Origin: Endozoicomonas sp965198415
Lineage (GTDB): Bacteria > Pseudomonadota > Gammaproteobacteria > Pseudomonadales > Endozoicomonadaceae
Assembly (NCBI GenBank): GCA_965198415.1
Contig: CBDAPN010000032.1
Span: forward strand, 186,001-250,000
Reading direction: 5' to 3'
DNA: 64,000 nt
The translations under genes were made by a program, and so were the position numbers. The notes under the pieces were generated by a model. That model was given only the letters and a program-made list of their open reading frames with translations, was not told the origin of the DNA and ran no database searches. Shown here piece after piece: positions 7,875 through 17,137 of this stretch (positions are counted from its first letter, which is position 1; every line of letters begins with the position of its first letter).

Positions 7875-9179
7875 TCACAGTTGAATGACGACGTAGGCCT
7901 GATCACGTATTTCACGGAGCCAGACCTGCAACTCTTCCTCAAACTTGCGGTTACTGAGCAGCTCCCGCACCTGATTACGGCGCACTTGGGTGCTAATGTC
8001 CGACTTACGCTTGCCAAGCACTTCAAGAATATGCCAGCCATAGGCGGTACGAAATGGCTCGGTCACTTCGCTTTCTGGCACGATGTTCATCACGGCCTGA
8101 AATTCAGGCACCAGCGTTTCTGGTGAGACCCAGCCCATGTCGCCACCGTTAAGGGCGGATGCCGTATCGTCGGAGTAGGCTTTGGCCAGTTCGCCAAAGG
8201 CTTCGCCAGCGCGGATGCGCTCATAGAGCTCTTGTGCCTCAGATTGGGCTTCCAGATCGCTGCGAATCTCGTTGGGCTTGATCAGGATATGGCGCACATG
8301 AACCTGATTTTGCACCACCTTTTGGTTACCCCGGGTGTCCATAAGTTTGACAATATGAAAACCGGATGGGCTGCGGATGGGTTTTGAGACCTGCCCTTTG
8401 CTCATTTTTATCGCCTGCTCGGCAAACAGAGTGGGCAGTTGGTCGGCTTTGCGCCAGCCCATATCACCACCTTGCAGAGCGTTTTGCCCTTTGGAGTTGG
8501 CAATGGCTAGCTCCTGAAAGTCAGCGCCCTGTTGCAGTTGCTGATAGAGGTCATTGGCACGGCGCTGGGCTGCCTGCACCTGATCCGGGGTTGGGTTGTC
8601 CGCCGTAGCGAGGAGAATGTGAGCCAGACGGTACTCAGTCTGCAATTGAGACAGACCTTCCGGGGAGCTCAGGAAGTTGTCAATCTCCTGCTCGCTCACC
8701 TGCACGCGCTGGGCCACCTGACGCTGGCGAACACGGTTAAGGATCATCTCCCGACGAATTTCTTCCCGGGCCTGGCTAAAAGAGAGGCCGTCAGCCTCAA
8801 GGTTTTGTTTGAACTCTTCCAGAGTCATCTGGTTACGCTCGGCAATGCGGGTGATGGCGTCGTTCAAGGCCCAGTCATCGATGCGGATGCCGCCGCGTTT
8901 GCCCATTTGCAGCTGAAGGCTCTCCAGAATGAGCTGATCAAGCACCTGTTTTTGCAAGACTTCTTTGCCAGGGGGCGTGATTTTTCTGGCGGCCAGTTGG
9001 CGCTTAATGTTGGCCATGCGGGTATTGAGCTCGCTTTGCATGACAACATCTTGATCCACTTTGGCGACAATGCGATCCAGTTCAACCCGTGGTTGTGCGG
9101 GCTGCGGGGTTTCAGCCGCGCCAGCAAACGACAGCATGCACAGAAAAGCCAATGCTATTTGCTTTATTCCCTTCATCAT
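7875..9179 (-). CDS. surA: Periplasmic chaperone and peptidyl-prolyl isomerase SurA
   Basis: SurA escorts outer-membrane proteins, including LptD, across the periplasm. A signal peptide is visible (hydrophobic IALAFLCMLSFAGA, probable cleavage after AGAA). The chaperone N-domain follows, then two parvulin domains with the typical GGDMGW motif in each (LQGGDMGWRKADQLP and LNGGDMGWVSPETL). The predicted 434 residues equal the usual length. It directly follows lptD with no spacer (lptD stop at 9180, surA ATG at 9179), so translation is probably coupled with that of its client. Confidence 0.96.
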   Translation of the reverse strand: MMKGIKQIALAFLCMLSFAGAAETPQPAQPRVELDRIVAKVDQDVVMQSELNTRMANIKRQLAARKITPPGKEVLQKQVLDQLILESLQLQMGKRGGIRIDDWALNDAITRIAERNQMTLEEFKQNLEADGLSFSQAREEIRREMILNRVRQRQVAQRVQVSEQEIDNFLSSPEGLSQLQTEYRLAHILLATADNPTPDQVQAAQRRANDLYQQLQQGADFQELAIANSKGQNALQGGDMGWRKADQLPTLFAEQAIKMSKGQVSKPIRSPSGFHIVKLMDTRGNQKVVQNQVHVRHILIKPNEIRSDLEAQSEAQELYERIRAGEAFGELAKAYSDDTASALNGGDMGWVSPETLVPEFQAVMNIVPESEVTEPFRTAYGWHILEVLGKRKSDISTQVRRNQVRELLSNRKFEEELQVWLREIRDQAYVVIQL

Positions 9180-11942
9180 TTACTTCTCATCCTCTGCATA
9201 ACCTTTAATGCCTTTAAGATACTCTTTCACCGATCCGCTGGTAAGGTCTCCAAGCCCATGCAGGACAAACTGAAGAACAATACCGTTTCTGTATTTGGGG
9301 AAGTCGATGTTGCTATCGTCTTTAATCCACTTCCGCCACAGGAGTCGGGCTTGATAACAGCAGCTGTTATATTCGACTCCGGTAAGGAACTCAAGGTTCC
9401 GATGGTTGGTCAGGTCATATTGCCAGCGACCGAGTGCCGACCATTTGTTGGTGAGCGGCCATGCCAAGGATAGATCAGTATGGCTTAAATTGTTGCCGGT
9501 GGTTTTATAGCCCTGAGCCGGGTTGTTCGGGTCAATGTAGATCAGGCGGTTGTCGGAATTTTTCACAAAGCGATCCGCCCTTGGCAGGTAGCGGTAGCCT
9601 GCATTAATGACGCTGCGGGTATTGGGGCGAAACTGGTAGTAAAGGCCGTAGCTGTCCATTTCGTTGTTGTTGCTGTCCCAAATCAGGTCCTGACGCAGGT
9701 TCATGGTGCGGGTGATGTTATAAATCAGCTCTGAGGCCACAGGAGAGGTAGATTCGTGCATTGCTGACCACAGTTTTCGGCCTTTTTCGTTGAGGTCTAA
9801 CTCCCATTCATCTTCATCGCTTGGCTGGCTCGATGGCGAGCCGGCCAGTGGGTTGATCCACAGCTGGCGGTTTTTAAAGTAGAGAATCTGACCAATACCA
9901 AAGCGTGCCCGTTCAAAGCCATCGTCTTCTAACAGACTGGTGGTGATGCCTACAGAGAGCTGGTTGGCATCGCCAAGGCGGTCATAGCCGGAGAAGCGGG
10001 AATCCCGCCACAGCGAACTGTAACTGAATCTCGTCAACGACGTATCAAAAATAGGCTGCATCGCCTGCTCTTTAAGGTAGGGGGCGTAGAGATACTTTAG
10101 CCGCGGCTCCAGAGTGTGAGTAACCGACATACCACCAATGGTGATAGCACGATCAAAGTAAAGGCTGCTGTCGAGGGAAAAGGACGGCACGGTAGCCTTT
10201 GGGGATTTCGTGTAATCGGCGGAAGTAAACCCCCAATAAGATGTACCAAGGTCTTTAATCGCCTCAGCGGTGATCAGGTTAGACAGTCGATACTGCACAT
10301 GCTGCAATTTCAGCCCGGCGCGAATAAAGCCATAGGTGTACTCCAAGGGCAGACTGATACCAGTTTCAAGGTAGAGCCGCTCACCGTTAGCGCGGGCGAT
10401 GCCATAGCCAGCATCATAAAAACTGGTGTAGATTTTTTCTTCTGGGTCAATCAGTTTTTTGTAGCGGTAGTTCCAGTTTTTATCCCGGTTGAATTTTGTG
10501 TAATCGGCGCCGTAGTTAATGGTGATGAAGTCATTGGCGTCCCAGCTGCCTTTGAGTTTGATTTGCGGCAGTTTGTTGTAAGGGTCGTCGGCGGTTTTAT
10601 TCATATTTTGGTATTGCAGAGCATCCACACTCAGTTGCCAGCTGTGGCGGGTTTCGCCACCGAGGTAGCGGGTGCTGAGGTGCTGTTTCAGTGGTCCGTT
10701 GCTGGATAAACGAAGGCCAGTGCGAAAATCTTCGAGGTAGTTTTTATCGCTGGCTTTAGCGTAATCCACCTCGGCCGTCCAACGGTTGGAAAACACTGTT
10801 TGCTGATGGTAGTTGAGCAGCCAGCGGCGTTGTTCGTAAAACGGGTTCTCGCTTTTAAGCTGGTCTTTACTCAGCCCAGCCACCCCCAAATGCCCCTGAC
10901 TGCTCCCGAACAAGTAGCGGAATTCATTTTCCAGCAGCACCCCACGCCGGCTCATGTAACGGGGTGTGAAAGTGGCGTCATAATTAGGTGCGATGTTGAG
11001 GTAGAAAGGCGCGGCCAGATCGGCGCCGTTGTCACTGCTGTGGGAAAGGGTGGGGTAAAGAAACCCGGTTTTGCGCCGGTCGTCCAGAGGAAATGAAATA
11101 TACGGTGTGTAAAAAACAGGCAAATTTTCAAAGCGCACCACGGCATGTTTTGCCACACCCAAGCCACTGACGGTATTCAGATTGACGTTTCGACCCGATA
11201 GCCGCCAGCCGTTATCGCCAGGTGGGCAGGTGGTGTAGGTGGCGCGGGTCAATTCCAGCGTTTTATCTTCATGGCGAACCACGTGTGCCGCATGGCCGCG
11301 GATTGTTTGCCCGTACAGAATATACGTAGCGTCATCCAGCGTGGCAAGGCCACTGTCCAGCTGCAGGTCGCCTTGTGCGCCAACCAGTAATATGCCCTTG
11401 TCACGAAAGCGCACGTGGCCGCGAAACTCGGTGTAGTTCTTGTCTTTATCCAGCATCACCCAGTCGCTCTGCAACTGCTGACTGCCCCTACGCATGACGA
11501 CATCGCGGCTGAAGGTGGCCGTGGCGTTATTAACGTAACTGGATTCATCGGCCTGAATACTAATGGGCTGCTGATTCAGGTCACCCTTAAAATCCTTGCC
11601 CGGCCTAGGTGGTTCGATGTAGGCACCACAACTGTAAAAAGGTTCAGACGCTCTTTGCGCTGGCGTCAGTTGGTGAAGCGGTTGCCAGTCTAAAGAACTG
11701 CTGCCCACATGGGCTTGCGGGCGTTTCAGTGCTGCTTTTTGCCCAGATTGGGATTTGTTTTCAGATACAAGCAGCTGTTGTGAGGATTGACAGGGTAACG
11801 GCTCACTTGCACGGGGCTGACAATGCCACTCGCTTTGCTGATCGCTGGCCTCAATGGCTTGAATGGGCTGACTGGCCATAACGCCAGCGGCAATAGCTAG
11901 CGTCAGTGTTCTGGGCATAAAGGGGGTGTAAAGGATGTCCAT
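9180..11942 (-). CDS. lptD: LPS-assembly outer-membrane protein LptD
   Basis: LptD is the beta-barrel that inserts lipopolysaccharide into the outer leaflet of the outer membrane with LptE. The predicted protein of about 920 residues has a signal-like segment (MPRTLTLAIAAGVMASQ) and early cysteines. An OstA/LptA-like periplasmic domain follows (about 120-270: QADESSYVNNATATFSRDVV), then the barrel domain (NLPVFYTPYISFPLDDRRKTGF onward). A late Cys pair (NSCCYQARLL) fits the disulfide pattern known for LptD. The start is uncertain: 11996, 11942 and 11918 are all in frame, and 11942 has the least poor upstream GAG. Confidence 0.93.
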   Translation of the reverse strand: MDILYTPFMPRTLTLAIAAGVMASQPIQAIEASDQQSEWHCQPRASEPLPCQSSQQLLVSENKSQSGQKAALKRPQAHVGSSSLDWQPLHQLTPAQRASEPFYSCGAYIEPPRPGKDFKGDLNQQPISIQADESSYVNNATATFSRDVVMRRGSQQLQSDWVMLDKDKNYTEFRGHVRFRDKGILLVGAQGDLQLDSGLATLDDATYILYGQTIRGHAAHVVRHEDKTLELTRATYTTCPPGDNGWRLSGRNVNLNTVSGLGVAKHAVVRFENLPVFYTPYISFPLDDRRKTGFLYPTLSHSSDNGADLAAPFYLNIAPNYDATFTPRYMSRRGVLLENEFRYLFGSSQGHLGVAGLSKDQLKSENPFYEQRRWLLNYHQQTVFSNRWTAEVDYAKASDKNYLEDFRTGLRLSSNGPLKQHLSTRYLGGETRHSWQLSVDALQYQNMNKTADDPYNKLPQIKLKGSWDANDFITINYGADYTKFNRDKNWNYRYKKLIDPEEKIYTSFYDAGYGIARANGERLYLETGISLPLEYTYGFIRAGLKLQHVQYRLSNLITAEAIKDLGTSYWGFTSADYTKSPKATVPSFSLDSSLYFDRAITIGGMSVTHTLEPRLKYLYAPYLKEQAMQPIFDTSLTRFSYSSLWRDSRFSGYDRLGDANQLSVGITTSLLEDDGFERARFGIGQILYFKNRQLWINPLAGSPSSQPSDEDEWELDLNEKGRKLWSAMHESTSPVASELIYNITRTMNLRQDLIWDSNNNEMDSYGLYYQFRPNTRSVINAGYRYLPRADRFVKNSDNRLIYIDPNNPAQGYKTTGNNLSHTDLSLAWPLTNKWSALGRWQYDLTNHRNLEFLTGVEYNSCCYQARLLWRKWIKDDSNIDFPKYRNGIVLQFVLHGLGDLTSGSVKEYLKGIKGYAEDEK

Positions 11943-12079
11943 GAGCTCAGAGATTCCGTGGCAACGGTTTTCAGGGTCGCGATATTCTATATGCATTTAC
12001 ACTGGAATGCAGTTTTAAATCCACGGCTGTGTGATAGTCTTGGGTTTTGATTTGACAGCGCTTAACAGGAAGCAAATCG

Positions 12080-13183
12080 TTGGCCACTATTATTTCAGAG
12101 CTTCAGCCGGTAATCCCTGAGCATCAGCCGTTAATTTCACAGCCTGATCAGCAGGAGAGTAGCCACCGTAAAGCGCAACTGGCGCAATGGACTGTTAACA
12201 CGCTGGCCGCTGATGGCCGCTTTTTGCTCGATACCAACATTGCCAGCGAACAACCGCAGCTCTTAAAAGCCATTGGCTGTGATGCAGGCTTTCGTAACTA
12301 CTATCGTGTGCAAACGCCCGACCAACCGTTAATTGCCGTGGATGCGCCCACCGCTACAGAAGACTCCCGCCTATTTGTTGATATTGCCCGGCGCTGGCGT
12401 CAAGGGGGAGTGTTCGTCCCGCAGGTGTTTGCGGTTGATTACGACCAAGGCTTTATGCTGCAGGAGGACATGGGCGATACCTTGCTACAAAACGTCCTGC
12501 AAAGCTCAACCGCAGACCACTACTACCCACTGCTGCTTGATACGTTACTGACCATTCAGCAGCAACCCTCAAACCACCTGCCCCGCTATGATGAGGCCAT
12601 GCTGCAGCTGGAGTTATCGCTTTACTCCCAATGGTTCCTTAACGCTCTGCTCAAGGTGGATACCGCGGCCATTGCCCCGGCGCTCGGCGAACTGTTTACA
12701 CAGCTTATTGCCGCCATAACAGAACAACCACAAGGCACAGTGCACCGGGATTACCACTGCCGTAACCTGATGCTCACACCAAATGGCACCATTGGCGTGA
12801 TTGACTTTCAGGGCGCACGGCACGGGCCGCTGCTCTACGATGTGGCCTCGTTGCTGAAAGACTGCTACATCGCCTGGCCACAAGCTCAGGTGGATAAGTG
12901 GTTTACCGACTTTATCCAGCAACACCCGGTTCTCGCAGCTTATGATGCCCGGCAGCTGCAACGCTGGTTTGACTTAGTAGGATTACAGCGCCATTTGAAG
13001 TGTCTGGGAATATTTTCCAGACTGTGGCTGCGTGACGGCAAACCCGGCTACCTTAATGATATTCCCCGCACCCTGCACTATGTGCTCAGCGTCTGCCAGC
13101 GCTACTTCAAAGAGCACGCCAACTGGCTGCAAGAGCGGGTAGTACCACGGGTAAATGAACGGATTAAGGTCGCAGCGCCATGA
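12080..13183 (+). CDS. amgK: N-acetylmuramate/N-acetylglucosamine anomeric kinase AmgK
   Basis: AmgK phosphorylates MurNAc (and GlcNAc) at C1 in the cell-wall recycling bypass known from Pseudomonas; MurU then makes UDP-MurNAc. The protein is an aminoglycoside-phosphotransferase-fold kinase with HRDYHCRNLM (catalytic loop, about residue 222) and VIDFQGARHGP (metal-binding Asp). It starts at TTG with AGGA upstream; no ATG exists before the conserved region. This gives an N-terminal extension of about 30 residues relative to the family core (RKAQLAQW onward). It overlaps murU by ATGA and diverges from lptD across about 140 bp, as in pseudomonads. Confidence 0.9.
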   Translation: MATIISELQPVIPEHQPLISQPDQQESSHRKAQLAQWTVNTLAADGRFLLDTNIASEQPQLLKAIGCDAGFRNYYRVQTPDQPLIAVDAPTATEDSRLFVDIARRWRQGGVFVPQVFAVDYDQGFMLQEDMGDTLLQNVLQSSTADHYYPLLLDTLLTIQQQPSNHLPRYDEAMLQLELSLYSQWFLNALLKVDTAAIAPALGELFTQLIAAITEQPQGTVHRDYHCRNLMLTPNGTIGVIDFQGARHGPLLYDVASLLKDCYIAWPQAQVDKWFTDFIQQHPVLAAYDARQLQRWFDLVGLQRHLKCLGIFSRLWLRDGKPGYLNDIPRTLHYVLSVCQRYFKEHANWLQERVVPRVNERIKVAAP

Positions 13184-13899
13184 AGGCAATGATTCTGGCC
13201 GCCGGTTATGGCAAAAGGCTCCGCCCACTGACGTTAACAACACCCAAACCCTTGGTACCGGTAGCCGGTAAACCCCTGATCACCTACCACATTGAGCGGC
13301 TGGCCCGGGCAGGATTTACCGATCTGGTGATAAACCACGGCTGGCTGGGCGAAAAAATAGAACAGACGCTGGGCGATGGCTCACACTGGGGGGTAAACAT
13401 TCGCTACTCACCCGAGGGCGAGCCACTGGAGACCGGCGGGGGAATTGCTCAGGCCTTGCCCTTGCTGGCAGAGGGAGCGGTAAAAAACCCTGATCCCTTT
13501 GTGGTGCTCAACGGTGATGTCTATACCGATATTGACCTAAACACGTTGCACCTGCCAAAAGGAATGTTGGCGCACTTGGTACTGGTGGACAACCCGGAAT
13601 TTCACCCAACAGGCGACTTTTGTCTGCATAAGGGTCGGGTATCGGCAACCGGAGAGCACAAACGCACCTTCAGTGGCGTCAGCGTGCTTTCCCCGGCCTT
13701 ATTTAACGGCTGCAAAGTCGGAACCACCTTCGCCCTTGCCCCCTTATTGATTTGCGCTATGGAACAGGGCAAGGTTAGTGGCCAGTATCACGGTGGTTTC
13801 TGGACCGATGTTGGATCGACCCTTCGGCTTCAGGCCTTGGAGTATCAGCTCCAAAACCAAAACCAAAACAATTTTCAAAATCAGAGCAGGACTTCATGA
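13180..13899 (+). CDS. murU: N-acetylmuramate alpha-1-phosphate uridylyltransferase MurU
   Basis: This nucleotidyltransferase uses UTP and MurNAc-1-phosphate to give UDP-MurNAc, returning recycled muramic acid to peptidoglycan synthesis without fosfomycin-sensitive MurA. The signature GYGKRLRPLTLTTPKPLVPV lies at residues 9-28, and LNGDVYTDID supplies the metal aspartate around residue 110. The predicted 239 residues are near the family length. The C-terminus ends in a run of Gln and Asn (QNQNQNNFQNQ) that is unusual and probably dispensable. It overlaps amgK and djlA by 4 bp on each side, making a tight three-gene unit. Confidence 0.93.
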   Translation: MKAMILAAGYGKRLRPLTLTTPKPLVPVAGKPLITYHIERLARAGFTDLVINHGWLGEKIEQTLGDGSHWGVNIRYSPEGEPLETGGGIAQALPLLAEGAVKNPDPFVVLNGDVYTDIDLNTLHLPKGMLAHLVLVDNPEFHPTGDFCLHKGRVSATGEHKRTFSGVSVLSPALFNGCKVGTTFALAPLLICAMEQGKVSGQYHGGFWTDVGSTLRLQALEYQLQNQNQNNFQNQSRTS

Positions 13900-14696
13900 C
13901 CGCAGTAATAATCGGCGCACTGATTGGAATGATGACCGGTGGGCCATTTGGCGCTATTTTAGGGGCGTTTGTTGGCTCCTGGATTAATCGACGTTACCTG
14001 GGTGGGCAGGCAGCCAGCTTTGGCGCTGCGGCCTTTAACCAACAGCGAGCACAAAGTGCTTTTTTTCGGACAACTTTTTTAGTGATGGGTCGGGTCGCCA
14101 AAGCCGACGGGCGAGTCAGCGAATATGAAATTGAGACCGCCCGGGCCATCATGCACAACATGCGGCTCTCATCAGAGCAGCGCAAAATGGCCATTGAACT
14201 CTTTAATGAGGGAAAAAAACCGTCCTCCAACATTGCAGAAGCCCTCACGGACTTTCGTGCCGTAGCCGGAGCCACGCTGGTCAAAATGTTTCTGGAAATT
14301 CAGCTCGCTGCGGCCTATGCCGACGGCGGCATGAGCCCGGCAGAAAGTGCCGTGTTCAAACAGATGTGCAGCCTGCTTGGAGTCAGCAATTTCGCCTTTG
14401 AGCAGATCCATAAACGCTTTATTGCCCAACGGGAATACTATCAGCAAAGCGGTTGGGGCTCTGAGGCCACTGACAGCACCAGCCTGAAGCAGGCCTACGA
14501 TGCCTTGGGTGTTGCCGAAAGCGCATCGGACGCGGAGGTAAAAAAAGCCTACCGCAAGCGAATGAGCGAACATCATCCCGACAAACTGGTGGCCAAGGGC
14601 CTACCAAAAGAGATGATGGAAGTAGCCAAAGAGAAGGCCCAGGAGATTCAGGGCGCCTACGACCGGGTACGGGAAGCGCGAAAAAAAGACCGCTAA
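13896..14696 (+). CDS. djlA: Membrane-anchored DnaJ-like co-chaperone DjlA
   Basis: DjlA stimulates DnaK at the inner membrane. The predicted 266 residues include an N-terminal glycine-rich transmembrane helix (VIIGALIGMMTGGPFGAILG), a TerB-like helical domain (about 55-180) and a C-terminal J domain. The J domain has the HPD tripeptide in SEHHPDKLVAKGLP, which matches the characteristic DjlA ending. It overlaps murU by ATGA. It is often found near lptD in gammaproteobacteria, so the neighbourhood supports the call. Confidence 0.95.
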   Translation: MTAVIIGALIGMMTGGPFGAILGAFVGSWINRRYLGGQAASFGAAAFNQQRAQSAFFRTTFLVMGRVAKADGRVSEYEIETARAIMHNMRLSSEQRKMAIELFNEGKKPSSNIAEALTDFRAVAGATLVKMFLEIQLAAAYADGGMSPAESAVFKQMCSLLGVSNFAFEQIHKRFIAQREYYQQSGWGSEATDSTSLKQAYDALGVAESASDAEVKKAYRKRMSEHHPDKLVAKGLPKEMMEVAKEKAQEIQGAYDRVREARKKDR

Positions 14697-14770
14697 TCAG
14701 AAATCGTGGAACTTTTCCGGATTAAAACTTACTAACCAATCAGACAAGTTTTATTCCGGGGGTCTTCACA

Positions 14771-14986
14771 GTGATTTATAACAAACGCAAACAGTTTATG
14801 TATTGGTACGTTCCAGCCACCACCAGAGTACACCTCGACTCCCGGCAACTGGTGGCTGTTTGCTTTTGGGAATTGCGCCGCCGAGTCCGCTCCACATTAG
14901 CGGATAAAAAGAAATACCTTCTTTTCAAAGAGATCAATGGCTTCACCACATCCCTTGTAGAACGGGCTGTACACCCTTCTGAATAA
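14771..14986 (+). CDS. Possible small basic protein, unrecognised
   Basis: A 71-codon frame opens at GTG with GGGGGT eight bases upstream. The product is basic (LRRRVRSTLADKKKYLLFKE) and matches nothing I recognise. It lies at the border between the djlA cluster and the IS-rich patch. It may be chance. Confidence 0.25.
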   Translation: MIYNKRKQFMYWYVPATTRVHLDSRQLVAVCFWELRRRVRSTLADKKKYLLFKEINGFTTSLVERAVHPSE

Positions 14987-15045
14987 CCTTATGAACGCAA
15001 AGCCCTGACCGAACTGTTTTAATGCTTAGGGTTAATCCGATTAAA

Positions 15046-15231
15046 TTAAACACTACGGCCCTCGCAAATGAGCTTACTAGTTTGCCGCCTCCTATTCGCG
15101 TTTACAATCTTCTGCGGCTTAATTACACTCTCAAACTCCTTGTGAATTAATTTCTGGTTACTCTCACTTGCGCTATCAAACAGACTCAACCCAATACCAT
15201 TGATTGATAAAAGCGTAATCCCCTCGCACAG
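15046..15231 (-). pseudogene. Possible 3' remnant of an unidentified gene
   Basis: A 62-codon minus-strand frame without an ATG reads ITLLSINGIGLSLFD, then IHKEFESVIKPQKIVN, and ends ICEGRSV. It looks protein-like but is not recognised, and an upstream stop cuts it off. The rest of 14987-15330 shows nothing definite. Confidence 0.25.
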
Positions 15232-15516
15232 TCATTTCATTCATCAATTTTTGTAACTCCAAAACAATAAAAACACGTTTTCCATGTTGAGTTTTTCTTA
15301 TCGCTCAATTGGACAGCTTTAACCATATTAATTGGCAAAGAGAATCGCACAATGAACCGATAAAGAGAGGCTGAAAGGCTCATACTGACCGATGCCTAAG
15401 CTCCCTACAGCCTTTAGCATGGGCGTGTAGAACATCGGCGCTGTTGGGTCACCCATGACATCAAGGAAGGCTCGAAGGCTTCTGCATGGGGAGCAAAAAC
15501 CATAGCGGCCATTCAG

Positions 15517-15846
15517 TTGGATAGCTGTCAGAAAAGCAAAGTCAACACTCTGATTGGCTACTTCATATCCAGTCGCCAACTCTGTGCAGAAGAGGTTCTT
15601 CAGGCCACCAGGCAGCACTGGCTGGTTGAGAACCAGTTGCACTGGGTTCTGGGCGTAGCTTTCGATGAAGACCGTTGCAGGGCAAGGGAAGGCTACGCGG
15701 CGGAAAACCTGGCAGTTACCCGACAGGTGACTCTCAATCTTCTCAAGCTTGATACTTCTGTGAAGGCAGGCATCAAGAACAAGCGGAAAACTTGCGGACG
15801 GGATGAAAACTATATGATGAAAGTTCTTGGATTGATTAATTCTTGA
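15517..15846 (+). pseudogene. ISAs1-family transposase, C-terminal fragment
   Basis: The fragment carries the ISAs1 C-terminal signature: ATRQHWLVENQLHWVLGVAF, EDRCRAREGYAAEN, LNLLK, and AGIKNKRK followed by a terminal MMKVLGLINS. The N-terminal two thirds, including most of the catalytic domain, are missing, so it is inactive. The element's right end appears to be near 15862 (GATCATGTTTTTGTCCTG). A second copy of the same terminus lies inverted at 16422-16530. Confidence 0.8.
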
Positions 15847-16219
15847 TCATGTTTTTGTCCTGATGCAACCCCACAGCGCCAGCTACTACAAATCCAAACC
15901 ACATTACAGCTTCCACAGATAATAACATGCTAGCAAACAAGGAATATGGAGCGAACACAACTGCTATTGCGACACAACAAATTGCTAAGAGCAACGATAG
16001 ACTCATACAAATCCATAACGCTACTTTTTTTCGCTCTTCGAGATCCTTATGAACTACGCCTTTATTTATCTCACTTGCGGATGCTTTTTGTAGATGTTTG
16101 TCAGAATTACATTGAGTAATACGATGACCGTTATGCGAAACTGGTTCATCATGTTGCGCATCAGATGCATTAAAATTATATAACTCTATATGATCTGATG
16201 GATTGGCTGAATTTATCAT
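15836..16219 (-). CDS. Small two-helix membrane protein with IS-derived C-terminus
   Basis: The predicted product is 127 residues. Its hydrophilic N-terminal half (about 1-65, rich in H, N, D) is followed by two transmembrane helices (LWICMSLSLLLAICCVAIAV and about 100-118, WFGFVVAGAVGL). AGGAG five to six bases before the ATG makes translation credible. I recognise no family. The gene lies between two inward-facing ISAs1 termini. Its last nine or so codons (HQDKNMIKN and the stop) are read from the IS end itself, so the original C-terminus was replaced. Function unknown. Confidence 0.6.
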   Translation of the reverse strand: MINSANPSDHIELYNFNASDAQHDEPVSHNGHRITQCNSDKHLQKASASEINKGVVHKDLEERKKVALWICMSLSLLLAICCVAIAVVFAPYSLFASMLLSVEAVMWFGFVVAGAVGLHQDKNMIKN

Positions 16220-16421
16220 AACTAACTCCTTTTAATTATTGATACGCATTAAGTGCGCCAAATTACAAGTGGATTGTGTTTGTATCTTTTTACTGTGCAA
16301 TTCACTTTACTTATCTGGCCGGGCGCTGGCACTAACTAACCAGTCAGTACCACTATCATGTTGAATTTTCATTTCATTCAGATTTATCTGTGATTTTGTA
16401 AAGGGGCTGCCTTCGCCCCAG

Positions 16422-16530
16422 GGCAAAAACATGATCAAGAATTAATCAATCCAAGCACTTTCATCATATAGTTCTCATCCCAACCACAAGTTTTCCGCTT
16501 GTTCTTGATGCCTGCCTTTGTTCTGGTCAA
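16422..16530 (-). pseudogene. ISAs1-family transposase 3' end, inverted copy
   Basis: Read on minus, this segment encodes AGIKNKRKTCG, then ENYMMKVLGLINS and a stop, nearly the same as the end of the fragment at 15517-15846. It terminates in CAGGGCAAAAACATGATC on plus. It is cut off at about 16530, where unrelated sequence (CCGGACACT) begins. With the first copy it forms an inverted pair around 15863-16421. Confidence 0.75.
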
Positions 16531-16579
16531 GTAAAACCGGACACTAAAACTTGAGAATTTACGCGATGAATCTATACAT

Positions 16580-17137
16580 AGTGCCTGTCAGAAAACCGAT
16601 AAAAAACGGTGGCTTATTCTGGCAGGCAGGAACTGATAGAGACCAGATTCCTGCACAAGAACAGATAAAGGGCACTTTCCATGCCGGATTACTCAAAACA
16701 CAGTCAAAATTGACGGTTTTTAAGTACACCAAATCCTCATGCAAGGCATGATAAACAACAAATTGATACGCGCCAGCCTGGAAGGCTACTGACGGTAGCT
16801 GGTCAGAATGATTTTACCCAACCGCTTCAGGTTACCGGCGACAACCGCCAATGCAACATAGCGTTTAAAACCTTCAATGCCTTTATCTGGACATTTGTCG
16901 AGACCATTTGCTTCCAGTGCGTTGATGTCGGACTCAACAGCGGAGTGTTTTCTTTTTGCCCGGATATTGATTTGGCATCAAAGGTGATGGCAGAGATATC
17001 AATCTCGCCCAACTGCATTTGTGGGTTGATGGCTTGGCGCATAAATGTGAAAACAGCCTGTTTTGGAAAATTTTCGAGGACTATATGGGGGTAAAGGTTA
17101 ATGTATTCAAGTGGTTGAGGGTTTTCGGACAGGCACT
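16580..17137 (-). mobile_element. Internally deleted insertion sequence with intact terminal inverted repeats
   Basis: The ends match as inverted repeats: AGTGCCTGTCAGAAAACC at 16580-16597 and GGTTTTCGGACAGGCACT at 17120-17137 (one mismatch). Inside, minus strand, lies the transposase remnant. QAINPQMQLGEIDISAITFD is followed after a deletion and frame change by RKHSAVESDINALE, then YVALAVVAGNLKRLGKIILT and a stop at 16786. These blocks are typical of the C-terminal part of a DDE transposase that I associate with the ISNCY-type group. The transposase is dead, but the roughly 560-bp unit could be mobilised in trans. It interrupts the first copy of the tandem repeat that follows. Confidence 0.7.

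Noticed and set aside
8532..9473. Long plus-strand frame of 313 codons
   Set aside because: It is antisense to surA and the end of lptD, both of which have complete family motifs; no ribosome site or family likeness.
16551..16751. Small frames on both strands near 16.6 kb
   Set aside because: They span the inverted repeat and edge of the deleted IS and have no ribosome site.
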